Part shown: piece by piece, positions 8,027 to 16,497 of the stretch | Layout of the letters: every line of letters begins with the position of its first letter | How positions within the stretch are numbered: the first letter of the stretch is position 1 | The notes under the pieces: generated by a model | What the model was told of the DNA's origin: nothing | The model's database searches: none | Seen by the model: the letters and a program-made list of their open reading frames with translations, nothing else | Translations under genes and position numbers: made by a program | DNA from: Oscillatoria sp. CS-180 | GTDB taxonomy: Bacteria > Cyanobacteriota > Cyanobacteriia > Phormidesmidales > Phormidesmidaceae | Direction of reading: 5' to 3' | Length of the DNA stretch: 32,690 nucleotides | Assembly (NCBI RefSeq): GCF_028330965.1 | Contig: NZ_JAQMUB010000072.1 | Span: forward strand, 1 to 32,690

Positions 8027-8054
8027 GGCAGAGGGATGAATAAATCCCTCTGCC
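8027..8054 (-). terminator. Hairpin between convergent genes, probable intrinsic terminator
   Basis: GGCAGAGGGAT (8027-8037) pairs perfectly with ATCCCTCTGCC (8044-8054) across a 6-base loop. On the minus strand it is followed by TTTGTCTG and on plus by a pyrimidine-rich CTTACCCTTTTA. It lies 113 nt past the stop of the minus-strand 172-aa gene and 180 nt past the plus-strand DUF4278 gene, so it may stop transcription from both sides. Confidence 0.6.
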
Positions 8055-8166
8055 CTTACCCTTTTATGGCTGTCGCTGGTTTCGTTAGAACAAGGCAGTG
8101 AGCCATCTAGCTACGTGGTGAGCACTTGGATGCTACTCACAGTGCATAACCTAGATGACCAAAGCT

Positions 8167-8685
8167 CTAGCGCTTGCCTAGCCACTTAGCTGCTACGGCA
8201 CCCACTGCGGCACCCACCAAAGGATTGCTCAAGAACTTGATGATCGTCGGCTGGTCCGCTAGCACTTCCTGAAAGATATCAGGATGATTGTGGTACGTGA
8301 AGGACGCCAGCTTGGAAACATCATCGGCGTTCATGCGCCGAGCATTGTGACTAGAGAGACCCAGGCGCTGCTCCAGGTCGCGATCGCTCAAGCCTCGTTC
8401 TTTCAAGTGCTTGAAGAACTCGCGAGCAACATCATCACGCTCGTTAGGCTTGATTTGTGAAATCGCCTTCTGTAATTCCGGTTCCATCTGCTGCGTGGGA
8501 ATCCGGTCCGGATGAAAGCCACGTCGAATCATTTGGTGCCGCTCTTCCCGAGAAGAGCGTCTGGCGAAGTCGTCAAAATTGGCATACTCCTTCTCAGGTT
8601 GAGTATCCAGACTGTCCATGCTTTCAACATTTCCACTCGCCAAGTCGCGCATGACCTGACGTTTATAGTCGCTATTGCTAGCCAT
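8167..8685 (-). CDS. Unassigned 172-aa helical protein with small hydrophobic C-terminus
   Basis: I do not recognise a characterised family. Residues 1-150 are polar, charged and largely helical, with a central stretch ELQKAISQIKPNERDDVARE and a C-terminal half containing MNADDVSKLASFTYHNHPDI. The last 20 residues, NPLVGAAVGAVAAKWLGKR, form a short glycine/alanine-rich amphipathic or membrane-touching helix ending in basic residues, as in small bacterial stress proteins tethered to membranes. An AGGAG seven bases before the ATG supports the start. The lipoprotein gene lies 46 nt upstream on the same strand, so the two are probably an operon. Confidence 0.75.
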   Translation of the reverse strand: MASNSDYKRQVMRDLASGNVESMDSLDTQPEKEYANFDDFARRSSREERHQMIRRGFHPDRIPTQQMEPELQKAISQIKPNERDDVAREFFKHLKERGLSDRDLEQRLGLSSHNARRMNADDVSKLASFTYHNHPDIFQEVLADQPTIIKFLSNPLVGAAVGAVAAKWLGKR

Positions 8686-8731
8686 TATGTTCTCCTGGTT
8701 TTCAAAAATTACTGTTCTAATTACTCGCCAA

Positions 8732-9151
8732 CTACTGGTATCTGATTTGACGAGATGTATCGTCGTAGTTAGCCGTCAAAAGGAGTTCCTTGTCGGGGGC
8801 ATAGACCAAGACGCTGACATCACGGTTAGGAAACTTGTTGTGAAATCCTTGTAGGAGCGATCGCGCCAAATCCTTGACTTCACGAGGATTCACCTCAGGT
8901 GAAATGACGACGCCGAGCTTACTGTTGTCGCGAACATAAGCGTCATCAATCAACCCCCGCGCAGTGCGAATTACCCATTGGCCATACTGCTCACCGGAGG
9001 CCGTATCCCCTCGCTCCAATTGACTATAAGAAGACGTCGACGGTAAGGCGGGGCGAGTTGCTTGAGGCGCACTAGTACAGGCTGTCGTCAGTAAAAGGAG
9101 GCCAAGGCAGAAGGCAATCACCCCTGACCGAATAGATCTCAAAATATTCAC
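8732..9151 (-). CDS. Small lipoprotein, function unknown
   Basis: The 139-aa product has a lipoprotein signal: a basic N-terminus, hydrophobic core VIAFCLGLLLL, then lipobox LTTAC with the lipidated Cys at about residue 25. A low-complexity Ser/Thr/Pro linker follows to about residue 45. The mature domain (about 55-139) includes VVISPEVNPREVKDLARSLL and a hydrophobic strand VSVLVYAPDKELLLTANYDD, suggesting a small alpha/beta fold. I do not recognise the family. The GTG start at 9151 has GAGG upstream. It is upstream of, and probably co-transcribed with, the unassigned 172-aa gene. Confidence 0.75.
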   Translation of the reverse strand: MNILRSIRSGVIAFCLGLLLLTTACTSAPQATRPALPSTSSYSQLERGDTASGEQYGQWVIRTARGLIDDAYVRDNSKLGVVISPEVNPREVKDLARSLLQGFHNKFPNRDVSVLVYAPDKELLLTANYDDTSRQIRYQ

Positions 9152-9451
9152 AGGTTTATCCTCGATTGATGCAACAATAAGCGACCCGGATTGATGAGAT
9201 GGAACTCAATGTCCGCCAACGATCCGTGCCCCTCTATGAAAGTCGCCTAGAGGGCATTTCTGTCCTTTCCACACCACTAGCGACCTTTGCTCCTGTGTTC
9301 TATCGAATTTCTGTGACCACTTTCATCGCCCGCAGGGAGTATTGAGGAATACAAGAAGGAGGAATCTGTAAAAAGTCAGGCCCGTTTACGATTGGCGATT
9401 ACCGCTAGGCGAGTAAACTGGAGAGTGCATCTGTACTCTTGAGGCAGCGCG
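9152..9451. other. Divergent promoter spacer
   Basis: The 300-bp gap between the lipoprotein gene (minus) and sbcD (plus) should hold both promoters. I see no coding frame of note. A weak inverted repeat CCTCTA/TAGAGG spans roughly 9231-9252, and a GAGG Shine-Dalgarno precedes sbcD. No operator could be named. Confidence 0.5.
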
Positions 9452-10747
9452 ATGATTTCTGTTCTGCATCTATCCGACATTCATATGGGCAGCGGATTTT
9501 CTCATGGGCGCATCAATCCCGAGACTGGAATGAACACACGGCTAGAGGACTTTGTAGGAACACTGAGCCGCTGTATTGATCGCGCGATCGCCGAACCTGC
9601 TGACTTAGTTCTCTTTGGGGGGGATGCGTTTCCTGACGCCACACCGCCACCGCTAGTTCAGCAAGCTTTCGCCGGACAGTTTCGGCGGCTAGCCGATGCC
9701 GGTATTCCAACCGTTTTACTGGTGGGCAATCATGACCAACATGCTCAAGGGCAAGGCGGGGCGAGCCTGAGCATTTACCGGACACTGGGAGTGCCGGGAG
9801 TTGTCGTGGGCGATCGCCTACAGACGCATCACATTGAGACTCAGAACGGCGCGGTCCAAGTTGTTACCTTGCCTTGGCTAACGCCCTCGGTTCTACTCAC
9901 CCGCCCTGAGATAGAAGGGCTTTCAATGGCAGAGGTGAGTCAACAGCTTTTGGATCGCCTGCGAGTAGCGCTAGAAGGCGAGATTCGTCGTCTCAATCCT
10001 GACATTCCAACTATTCTGCTCGGCCATCTTATGACCGACACGGCCAGCTTTGGCGCCGAGAAATTTTTGGCCGTGGGCCGAGGGTTCACCGTGCCGATGG
10101 CAATGCTAGCCCGCCCCTGCTTTGATTATGTGGCTCTGGGGCATGTTCATCGCCACCAAGTTCTGTGTGAATCTCCTCCAGTGGTCTATCCCGGTAGCAT
10201 TGAGCGCGTTGATTTCAGCGAAGCAGAAGAAGCTAAGGGCTACGTTTGGGCCAAAATTGCGAAAAAGAGCACAGAGATTACCTTCTGCTCCCTTCCCGTT
10301 CGACCGTTCCTGACGGTGACTATCGATCTCACCGGATCAGACTCTCCCCAAATGGACATCTGTCGAGCGATCGCTCAACAGCCCATTCAAGATGCTGTTG
10401 TCCGCTTGATGTACAGCGTCCGTCCTGACCAAATAGACAATTTGGACAACACAGCCCTCTACGATGCCCTCTCAGACGCTCATACGTATACGATTCATCC
10501 TCAAATCGTGACGCAGAAATCGCGATCGCGCCTGCCCGAACTTGCCACTGGAAATACCCTTGCCCCCATCGACGCCTTACAAACTTACTTGAACAATCGC
10601 GAAGATCTGACTGAGCTGGCTGACGAAATGCTCGCTGCTGCCCAGGCTCTGTTAGCCGATACGCCCTTTGAACCAGACGATGTTGCCGATGTTTCTCCCT
10701 TGGACGTAGTTGATGATGAGACTTCTAGACAATTGAGGCTGCTATAG
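9452..10747 (+). CDS. sbcD: SbcD/Mre11-family DNA exonuclease subunit
   Basis: This 431-aa protein is the nuclease subunit of the SbcCD complex, which opens hairpins and processes double-strand ends with ATPase partner SbcC. The calcineurin-like phosphoesterase motifs are all present in order: HLSDIHMG (D9, H11) at the N-terminus, LFGGDAF near 55, VGNHDQH near 92, ILLGHL near 190 and ALGHVHRHQ near 228, which together bind two manganese ions. A capping domain follows to about 330, and the acidic C-terminal tail is poorly conserved. A GAGG seven bases before the ATG supports the start. No sbcC lies in the window; in cyanobacteria the two genes are often apart. Confidence 0.9.
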   Translation: MISVLHLSDIHMGSGFSHGRINPETGMNTRLEDFVGTLSRCIDRAIAEPADLVLFGGDAFPDATPPPLVQQAFAGQFRRLADAGIPTVLLVGNHDQHAQGQGGASLSIYRTLGVPGVVVGDRLQTHHIETQNGAVQVVTLPWLTPSVLLTRPEIEGLSMAEVSQQLLDRLRVALEGEIRRLNPDIPTILLGHLMTDTASFGAEKFLAVGRGFTVPMAMLARPCFDYVALGHVHRHQVLCESPPVVYPGSIERVDFSEAEEAKGYVWAKIAKKSTEITFCSLPVRPFLTVTIDLTGSDSPQMDICRAIAQQPIQDAVVRLMYSVRPDQIDNLDNTALYDALSDAHTYTIHPQIVTQKSRSRLPELATGNTLAPIDALQTYLNNREDLTELADEMLAAAQALLADTPFEPDDVADVSPLDVVDDETSRQLRLL

Positions 10748-10885
10748 CAAAGTAAGGCAAGGGGCGAATAGAAGCGCTAAAAAGCCTGTGCATAAAGAGT
10801 TTCGAGCTATTTCATTGCCCTGTCGCTCCATCACCTCAAACCCTCGCCTAAAATAGAGCCACCTTGTCCCCAAGAAAACCGTGAC

Positions 10886-11977
10886 ATGATGCAGGATGCG
10901 ATCGCGACTGCCTTGGAAAAGAAAGACTTTCGAACTGCAGCGACTTTGCTACAGCAGTGGAAGCAGCAGGATGCCAAAGACCCTAAATTTCTTCTGATGG
11001 TTGGAAAATACCAAGAAGCAACAGGGCGATGGGAGCAGTCAGAGAAAACGTATCTCAAGCTGTTGCGTTTAGCCCCCAGTCCCAAATTGATGTCTCAGGC
11101 GAGACAGGGGATTCAGCGAGTGCAATCGCACATTACCCAGGCACGGGAAGAGGCCATTGAAAACGCTCGGGCACAGGTCGATGGACAGGATCCTGGACTG
11201 CTATGCCTAGAACCGGTGCAGGGAGAGCACCGCCAGGTGGCCGCTCAGGGGCTGGCCAAAGTGATGGGAATGGATGCTTATACGGCTCGATTGCAGTTGC
11301 CGAGTAAAGGCTGGCGTCTTTATCGCACAGGTCCTGTTGGAGATTTACAGGTTTACAGTCAGGAACTGGTAGAGGCACAAGTCCCAGCTTTCTGGGTCAA
11401 ACATGCCGAGGTTAAAGCCATTCAGGTTTTCAATGTCGAGTATTTTCGACGGGTTCAGGGGCGTGCAGAAGTTGTTTGCAAGAATGCTGAGGGACAGCTA
11501 GGGGCGATCACGTTCGATTGGTCTGAAGTTTCACAGATTGTTCTCGGCCAGTTGCCCATCTTTGAATTGGTGGTTGATACTAATGCTCGACGACAGCTTC
11601 AGCGGAAAGAACAAACTCAAGACCATACCGAAATCATCGATCTCCAGTTCCAGCAGCGACGATGCATTTTGCGTTTGTGCGATCGCACTTACGACTTCCG
11701 TCACGGCAATCCCCTACCCAATGCTGAGGCCATTCCAGACCGCACCCTTTCTACTCGTCCTCAGTGGCAAGCCCTAAGCGACTATCTTCAGACTCAGGTA
11801 AGGGCTCCTGTTCAAAAGAACTTCACTCACTTTGGAGAAAGCGCGATGGAGTTTCTTGATCTGTTACCATCGCTCAATCACCAAATTCAATTAGCCCGCA
11901 TTAAAGAAACCAATTGGGATCCCGCCTTCCATCTCTATAGCGGCATTCACTTCCTTCGACAGACTGAAACAGCCTGA
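10886..11977 (+). CDS. TPR-containing conserved cyanobacterial protein
   Basis: The 363-aa soluble protein opens with two tetratricopeptide-like helical hairpins (residues 5-70: KKDFRTAATLLQQWKQQDAK, then ATGRWEQSEKTYLKLLRLAP), continued by a basic helix to about 95. The remaining 260 residues form a mixed alpha/beta region without a motif I can name, including VKAIQVFNVEYFRRVQGRAE and a C-terminal segment NWDPAFHLYSGIHFL. TPRs usually bind protein partners, so an adaptor or assembly role is possible, not shown. Two start codons in tandem (10886 and 10889) are equivalent. Its TGA stop overlaps the ATG of a 26-codon ORF. Confidence 0.75.
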   Translation: MMQDAIATALEKKDFRTAATLLQQWKQQDAKDPKFLLMVGKYQEATGRWEQSEKTYLKLLRLAPSPKLMSQARQGIQRVQSHITQAREEAIENARAQVDGQDPGLLCLEPVQGEHRQVAAQGLAKVMGMDAYTARLQLPSKGWRLYRTGPVGDLQVYSQELVEAQVPAFWVKHAEVKAIQVFNVEYFRRVQGRAEVVCKNAEGQLGAITFDWSEVSQIVLGQLPIFELVVDTNARRQLQRKEQTQDHTEIIDLQFQQRRCILRLCDRTYDFRHGNPLPNAEAIPDRTLSTRPQWQALSDYLQTQVRAPVQKNFTHFGESAMEFLDLLPSLNHQIQLARIKETNWDPAFHLYSGIHFLRQTETA

Positions 11978-12057
11978 TGATTTACCCTGAAACGCCAGAA
12001 ACTAAGTGGCGTACCGAAGCCTGCCGCTTAGCTTGGAGACAGTTGCAAGCGCTATAG
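11977..12057 (+). CDS. Putative 26-aa microprotein overlapping the TPR gene stop
   Basis: ATG at 11977 shares its A with the TGA stop of the TPR gene (TGATG), the classic arrangement for translational coupling. It encodes MIYPETPETKWRTEACRLAW ending RQLQAL, then TAG. Three tryptophan/tyrosine residues and an amphipathic helix make it look less random than most short frames, and it needs no ribosome-binding site of its own. It may also be the remnant of a longer coupled gene. No family recognised. Confidence 0.3.
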   Translation: MIYPETPETKWRTEACRLAWRQLQAL

Positions 12058-12150
12058 CGACATGCATTTAAACCAAGCACGCCCCACTCCCTATGCCCTG
12101 CTCCCCTAACGATCCTGAGATGGACTTAACCAAACTGCACAGGGTATAAA

Positions 12151-12399
12151 TCACTCCTCGTCCTCTTCTATTCCCAAAGCATCGTGACTTTCAGCTAGCT
12201 GGTTCCAAAGTTTTTTGATCTCTTGGTAAGCTTCGTTCGGTCCAATCTTTCCACCTGTTTCTAAATTGCAAACCGTGTTGACCCTGAGAGCAAACTCTTG
12301 CAGATTGGCATTGAAAGCAAGGTTTTTGGGTGAAAAATGGCCGTAGTAGCGACTTCGGGGAGAAAGGAACTTGTTGTCATGTGGGTCTTGAGCTGCCAT
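12151..12399 (-). CDS. Small conserved cyanobacterial protein (DUF7219-like)
   Basis: This 82-aa acidic soluble protein contains LSPRSRYYGHFSPKNLAFNA, FALRVNTVCNLETGGKI and EAYQEIKKLWNQL, a pattern I recall from a widespread family of short cyanobacterial proteins (named DUF7219 in recent annotations, and sometimes mislabelled isopropylmalate/citramalate synthase). Function unknown. AGGTG precedes the ATG at 12399. It is divergent from the membrane-protein gene at 12580, and the spacer has a repeat structure that may regulate either. Confidence 0.7.
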   Translation of the reverse strand: MAAQDPHDNKFLSPRSRYYGHFSPKNLAFNANLQEFALRVNTVCNLETGGKIGPNEAYQEIKKLWNQLAESHDALGIEEDEE

Positions 12400-12467
12400 A
12401 ACACACCTGTTGTAGACGTTCCAAAAACTCCGAAGGGAAATTAACCTGCCTCGCCAACCTACCTTTA

Positions 12468-12510
12468 AAGTCTCAAATGGTCTAACTTTATAGTCTAACT
12501 TTGAGAACTT
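12468..12510. promoter_or_regulatory. Inverted repeat enclosing a direct repeat in a divergent spacer
   Basis: AAGTCTCAAA (12468-12477) mirrors TTTGAGAACTT (12500-12510) with one bulged base. Between and partly overlapping them, GTCTAACTTT occurs twice in direct orientation (from 12480 and from 12493). It lies about 70 nt from each of the divergent starts at 12399 and 12580, a place typical for an operator. No regulator can be named. Confidence 0.35.
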
Positions 12511-12579
12511 AGATGCTCTAATCTTGAATCGGCATACCCGGTTGCTTGAAGCAATCGTCCATCCCAGGAAGAAGTCATC

Positions 12580-12996
12580 ATGCAGCGATCGCTTGGTATA
12601 ACTCTCATCGCTATTCTGCAGGCAATTATCAGCATTTCGTCTGTTGCGTCAGGTATTTTTTTGCTGTTGCTGATAACCGGCACAGTGCAAGTTTTTTCCC
12701 ACGACTTGAGTGAACTTTCGCCGTCTTTGAAAGGGCTTGTGGCATTGGGATTCGCAATTAGTTTATTCGGCGCGGTGGTAACCTGCGGTCTGTGGAATCT
12801 TAAGCGGTGGGGTTGGATAGGGTCACTAATGTTTCAAGCACTCTGTCTTGCCAACAATGGGTTAGCGATCGCGCTAGGCCAAGAAATCACACGGAACGTA
12901 TATCTGTCCGCCATTATCTCGATGGCACTATGCGGTGCGTTATGGATGCCCAGCGTGCGAGAGGCGTTCGCAGTGAATTCCGCTATCGAGTCGTAG
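12580..12996 (+). CDS. Four-helix membrane protein, unknown function
   Basis: The 138-aa product has four hydrophobic segments at about 5-33, 50-74, 80-97 and 106-124, joined by short loops. NLKRWGWIGSLMFQALCLAN in the third region (aromatic residues after a basic turn) is typical of small uncharacterised bacterial membrane proteins. A weakly conserved AGGAAG lies upstream of the ATG. It stands alone on its strand; the next gene, the ABC permease, is convergent. No transport or enzymatic motif is visible. Confidence 0.7.
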   Translation: MQRSLGITLIAILQAIISISSVASGIFLLLLITGTVQVFSHDLSELSPSLKGLVALGFAISLFGAVVTCGLWNLKRWGWIGSLMFQALCLANNGLAIALGQEITRNVYLSAIISMALCGALWMPSVREAFAVNSAIES

Positions 12997-13078
12997 GAGA
13001 GCGGAATTCTTATCTTAGGAACGGGAACTTATTTAAGTATCAACTTTGAGCTTTGGATTCGCCGATGACTCAATCATT

Positions 13079-13106
13079 CAAAACTCAAAACTGAGAACTT
13101 AAAATT
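13079..13106. repeat. Heptanucleotide short tandem repeat
   Basis: Four consecutive 7-base units, CAAAACT CAAAACT then GAGAACT TAAAATT, form a degenerate STRR-type array like those common in filamentous cyanobacterial intergenic DNA. It lies between convergent genes at 12996 and 13197. Confidence 0.55.
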
Positions 13107-13196
13107 CATTCCTTCCTTAGACATAATAGGCCCCTCTAAAAACACTCCTGAACCGGATTCCGAGAATGCCTCGCCTACGAAGTTTGCTTCAATGAG

Positions 13197-13934
13197 CTAT
13201 TCCATTGAATCAGCAAAGGTAGCTGCTTTACGCTGCTTGGACTTATGCAAGGGATCCATCCACCGCTCTAACAAAATGAAAACCTGGGAAGATACCGTGT
13301 TAAGAACCAGATAAACCAGCGCTACAGTGATATAAATTTCGAACGCGCGGTAATTATTGGCAACGATTAGCTGACCTCGACGAAATAGTTCCTCATAGCC
13401 AATAACCGCAACAAGACTCGTATCCTTCAGCAGCGTGATGAACTCATTGCCCAGCGGCGGAATCATACGTCGAAAGGCTTGAGGAAAGATGATGTACCGC
13501 ATAGTCTGGAGCGGACTTAGCCCTAAACATTCGGAGGCTTCACGCTGTCCTAATTCAATGGATTGAATACCCGCCCGCACAATTTCAGCGAGGTAGGCGG
13601 CGGAGTTGAGGCTGAGCGCCAAAATAGCGGCAAAGAAACGGTTGAAGGAAAAGCTAGCGCCTAAACCACTAACCAAAGCGGGGATACCAAAGTAAATCAT
13701 AAAGATCTGCACTAGCAGCGGTGTCCCTCGAAAAAAGTCGATGTAAATGCGGCTCGCAATTTGTAGTGGCTTGAAGGTGGATAAGCGAGCTAATCCTAGG
13801 AGGGTTCCGCCGACTAAGCCGAAGATGACGGAGACTGCTGTTAACTGTAGGGTAGTGACGGCTCCAATCAAAAGTGTTGGCAGGGCATCGATAGCATACT
13901 CGAATGATCTAAACACCGCGATCGCATTCCTCAA
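13197..13934 (-). CDS. Polar amino-acid ABC transporter permease (HisM/GlnP family)
   Basis: The 245-aa inner-membrane permease belongs to the His/Glu/Gln/Arg family of importers. It has about five membrane helices, with TTLQLTAVSVIFGLVGGTLL near 27-46, FRGTPLLVQIFMIYFGIP near 68-85, and the EAA loop at about 130-160 (ELGQREASECLGLSPLQTMR, then YIIFPQAFRRMIPP) that docks the ATPase. Length is normal. No substrate-binding protein or ATPase gene is adjacent, so its partners must be encoded elsewhere. Substrate is inferred only to be a polar amino acid. A 45-codon open frame overlaps its start by 26 nt. Confidence 0.9.
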   Translation of the reverse strand: MRNAIAVFRSFEYAIDALPTLLIGAVTTLQLTAVSVIFGLVGGTLLGLARLSTFKPLQIASRIYIDFFRGTPLLVQIFMIYFGIPALVSGLGASFSFNRFFAAILALSLNSAAYLAEIVRAGIQSIELGQREASECLGLSPLQTMRYIIFPQAFRRMIPPLGNEFITLLKDTSLVAVIGYEELFRRGQLIVANNYRAFEIYITVALVYLVLNTVSSQVFILLERWMDPLHKSKQRKAATFADSME

Positions 13935-14046
13935 GCAACAATTCCGTCATAGTATCAGCACTAGAAGGGGTGAAGCGTTCGGCCTGCACTTCTAATAGGT
14001 CCTTATAGAGACGGTTTTCAATGCATTTGGCTTTGGCATCTTCCAA
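13909..14046 (-). CDS. Putative 45-aa ORF overlapping the permease start
   Basis: On the minus strand a frame from TTG at 14046 to TAG at 13909 encodes LEDAKAKCIENRLYKDLLEV, then QAERFTPSSADTMTELLLEE, then CDRGV. The composition is clearly protein-like: soluble, helical and charged. Its end overlaps the first eight codons of the permease. There is no ATG and only a weak start context, so it may be the 3' remnant of a larger gene (an in-frame stop lies three codons upstream of the TTG). It is not recognisably a solute-binding protein. Confidence 0.3.
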   Translation of the reverse strand: MEDAKAKCIENRLYKDLLEVQAERFTPSSADTMTELLLEECDRGV

Positions 14047-14146
14047 AACGTGTCTCCGTCACTAGGCAGCGTCGTCTGGAAAACGATATTTCGGAAAGTA
14101 ACGAGTACAATCGTAGGCGTTTAAGTATTGCGAGCCTAAATACTCT

Positions 14147-16285
14147 ATGACTCACACAATCTGGCCCGGAGACCCTCATCCCCTGGGGGCGACTTGGGAC
14201 GGCGAGGGAACTAACTTTGCGATTTTTTCTGAAAATGCATCAGCGGTTTACCTCTGTCTTTTTAGTGACGATGGAGAAGAGACTCAAATCAAACTCCCTG
14301 AGCTGAGCGATTGCGTTTGGCATGGTTACCTGCCTGACATTCAGCCCGGACAAAAATATGCTTACCGAGTTGTGGGAGACTACGACCCCGAAGAAGGACA
14401 TCGTTTCAATTCCAATAAGCTTCTACTGGATCCCTATGCCCGAGCGATCGCAGGGGACGTGCAGCATGGGGCAGCTATTTTTGGCTATCCCCTTGAAGAG
14501 GTTATGGAGGAAGATCGTGACTTAGATTTCTCTGAGTTAGACAGCAAGCCCTTAATACCTAGCTGTATTGTTGTTGATCCGACATTTGACTGGGAAGGCG
14601 ATCGTCATCCCAAGACTCCCTGGCATAAAACGATTATCTATGAGGCTCATGTCAAAGGTCTGACTCAGCTTCATCCAGAGATTCCCGAAAACGACAAGGG
14701 CACCTATGCCGGACTAGGCCATCCTGCCGCGATCGCATATCTAAAATCATTGGGGATTACCGCGATCGAGCTTCTGCCCGTCCATCACTTCAATGCTGTA
14801 CCGGGTCATCTGGTGAGTGTTGGTCTGCGAAATTACTGGGGCTACGACTCGCTGGGTTATTTTGCACCCTACTCAGGCTACAGTGCAGCAGGCAGTCACG
14901 GGGAGCAGGTGCGCGAATTTAAGGAAATGGTCAAAGCCCTACATCGTGAAGGCATCGAAGTCATTCTTGACGTCGTATACAACCATTCGGGAGAAGGCAA
15001 TCACTTTGGGCCAACGGTCGCTTTTCGGGGCATCGACAATGAAGCCTATTATCGCCTAGTCGAGGACTTACCACGCTACTACATGGATTTTACGGGCTGC
15101 GGCAATTCCTTAAATGTCTGTCACCCCCAGGTGCTAAAGCTCATCATGGACAGCCTGCGCTATTGGGTAGAAGACATGCACGTCGATGGATTTCGCTTTG
15201 ACTTAGCCTCAGCATTAGGACGGGAACGCTACGAAGTCAACAGCCTGTCGGCGTTTTTTGACATTATCCATCAAGACCCGGTGCTGTCTACTACTAAGCT
15301 GATTGCAGAACCCTGGGATATCGGCGAGGGTGGCTATCAGGTTGGCAATTTTCCACTGCTATGGTCTGAGTGGAATGGCAAGTACCGCGACTCGATGCGC
15401 GATTTTTGGCGCGAGGCTCATTGTCGATTAGGGGAATTTGCTTTTCGGTTAACGGGCAGCTCGGACCTCTATGAGTCGAATGGCAAGCGGCCTCATACCA
15501 GCGTTAATTTCATTACTTGCCATGATGGCTTTACCCTGCGTGATTTGGTGAGCTACAACGAGAAGCACAATGAGGCCAATGGTGAAGGAAACCGAGACGG
15601 AGAAAGTTATAACCGCTCTTGGAACTGCGGCTCCGAAGGGCAGACAAATGACCCAGTAGTCCTGGAGATTCGGGCACGACAGCAGCGCAACTTCATAGCA
15701 ACGCTATTGCTTTCTCAAGGGGTTCCTATGCTGCTTGGGGGAGACGAGTTTGGACGGACCCAAAAGGGCAACAATAATACCTACTGTCAGGATAATGAAC
15801 TTGCTTGGTTGGACTGGCAACTAGAACCCCATCAGAAAGATTTCCTTATTTTTGTGCGACGCATGGTTGCCTTGCGTCAGGCCCATCCAGTCTTTCAAAG
15901 ACGCGATTGGTTCCGAGGAAGAGAGATCCATGGGTCCGGCGTTGATGACATCAGTTGGTTCAACACGGATGGGAGTACCGTCAGTAATGAGGATTGGCAG
16001 GAGGCTGAAGCAAAGGCCATTGGCGTGTTTTTCAACGGAGAAGAAATTTCGAGTCCTGATCGTAAAGGACGACGGGTCATCGATGATAGCTTTCTCATCT
16101 TTTTCAATGCTCAAGGGCACTCAGAAACCTTTGTCATCCCCAACTTCTTGGCCAATCGGGACTGGCAGCTTGTTCTGGATACTAAAACTCAAGAGGGTTT
16201 TGTTGACCCTCCCACTGCGGTTATGGGGGATGCTGTTGTTGTAGGTGGACGATCGCTCATCGTACTGATGTCTGCCTTTGAATAG
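14147..16285 (+). CDS. glgX: Glycogen debranching enzyme GlgX
   Basis: The 712-aa GH13 isoamylase-type enzyme hydrolyses alpha-1,6 branches of glycogen after phosphorylase trimming. Residues 1-105 hold the N-terminal CBM48 domain (HPLGATWDGEGTNFAIFSEN). The TIM barrel follows with all four conserved regions: VILDVVYNHSGEG near 270, GFRFDLASALG with nucleophile D352, KLIAEPWDIGEGGYQ with acid/base E388, and TCHDGFTLRDL with D460. The C-terminal beta domain ends near LIVLMSAFE. Full length for the family. It may also feed linear maltodextrins to the TreY/TreZ pair at 27-32 kb. It is monocistronic here; nothing notable was seen in the 212-bp spacer after it. Confidence 0.96.
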   Translation: MTHTIWPGDPHPLGATWDGEGTNFAIFSENASAVYLCLFSDDGEETQIKLPELSDCVWHGYLPDIQPGQKYAYRVVGDYDPEEGHRFNSNKLLLDPYARAIAGDVQHGAAIFGYPLEEVMEEDRDLDFSELDSKPLIPSCIVVDPTFDWEGDRHPKTPWHKTIIYEAHVKGLTQLHPEIPENDKGTYAGLGHPAAIAYLKSLGITAIELLPVHHFNAVPGHLVSVGLRNYWGYDSLGYFAPYSGYSAAGSHGEQVREFKEMVKALHREGIEVILDVVYNHSGEGNHFGPTVAFRGIDNEAYYRLVEDLPRYYMDFTGCGNSLNVCHPQVLKLIMDSLRYWVEDMHVDGFRFDLASALGRERYEVNSLSAFFDIIHQDPVLSTTKLIAEPWDIGEGGYQVGNFPLLWSEWNGKYRDSMRDFWREAHCRLGEFAFRLTGSSDLYESNGKRPHTSVNFITCHDGFTLRDLVSYNEKHNEANGEGNRDGESYNRSWNCGSEGQTNDPVVLEIRARQQRNFIATLLLSQGVPMLLGGDEFGRTQKGNNNTYCQDNELAWLDWQLEPHQKDFLIFVRRMVALRQAHPVFQRRDWFRGREIHGSGVDDISWFNTDGSTVSNEDWQEAEAKAIGVFFNGEEISSPDRKGRRVIDDSFLIFFNAQGHSETFVIPNFLANRDWQLVLDTKTQEGFVDPPTAVMGDAVVVGGRSLIVLMSAFE

Positions 16286-16497
16286 TCGTAGGCAGTCAGT
16301 ATCACTAGCGAGTTCTGATGGAATCGTCCGTAAACTAGGGGCGATCGCGTGAAGTAAACCACAGACAAAACCGAAACCACGCCTTAGAGGATTTCTCAAT
16401 ACACGTTACGCAAAGCTTAGGCAAAATGCCGCTTGGGTAACCTAAGGCTGAGTCAAGGTTCGCTAAAACGCGATCGCTGAGGAGAAAAATCTATCGC

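Noticed and set aside
8027-8054. CRISPR or attachment-site interpretation of the hairpin pair at 7.9-8.05 kb
   Set aside because: Only single inverted repeats, no spacer-repeat periodicity, no integrase or tRNA adjacent.
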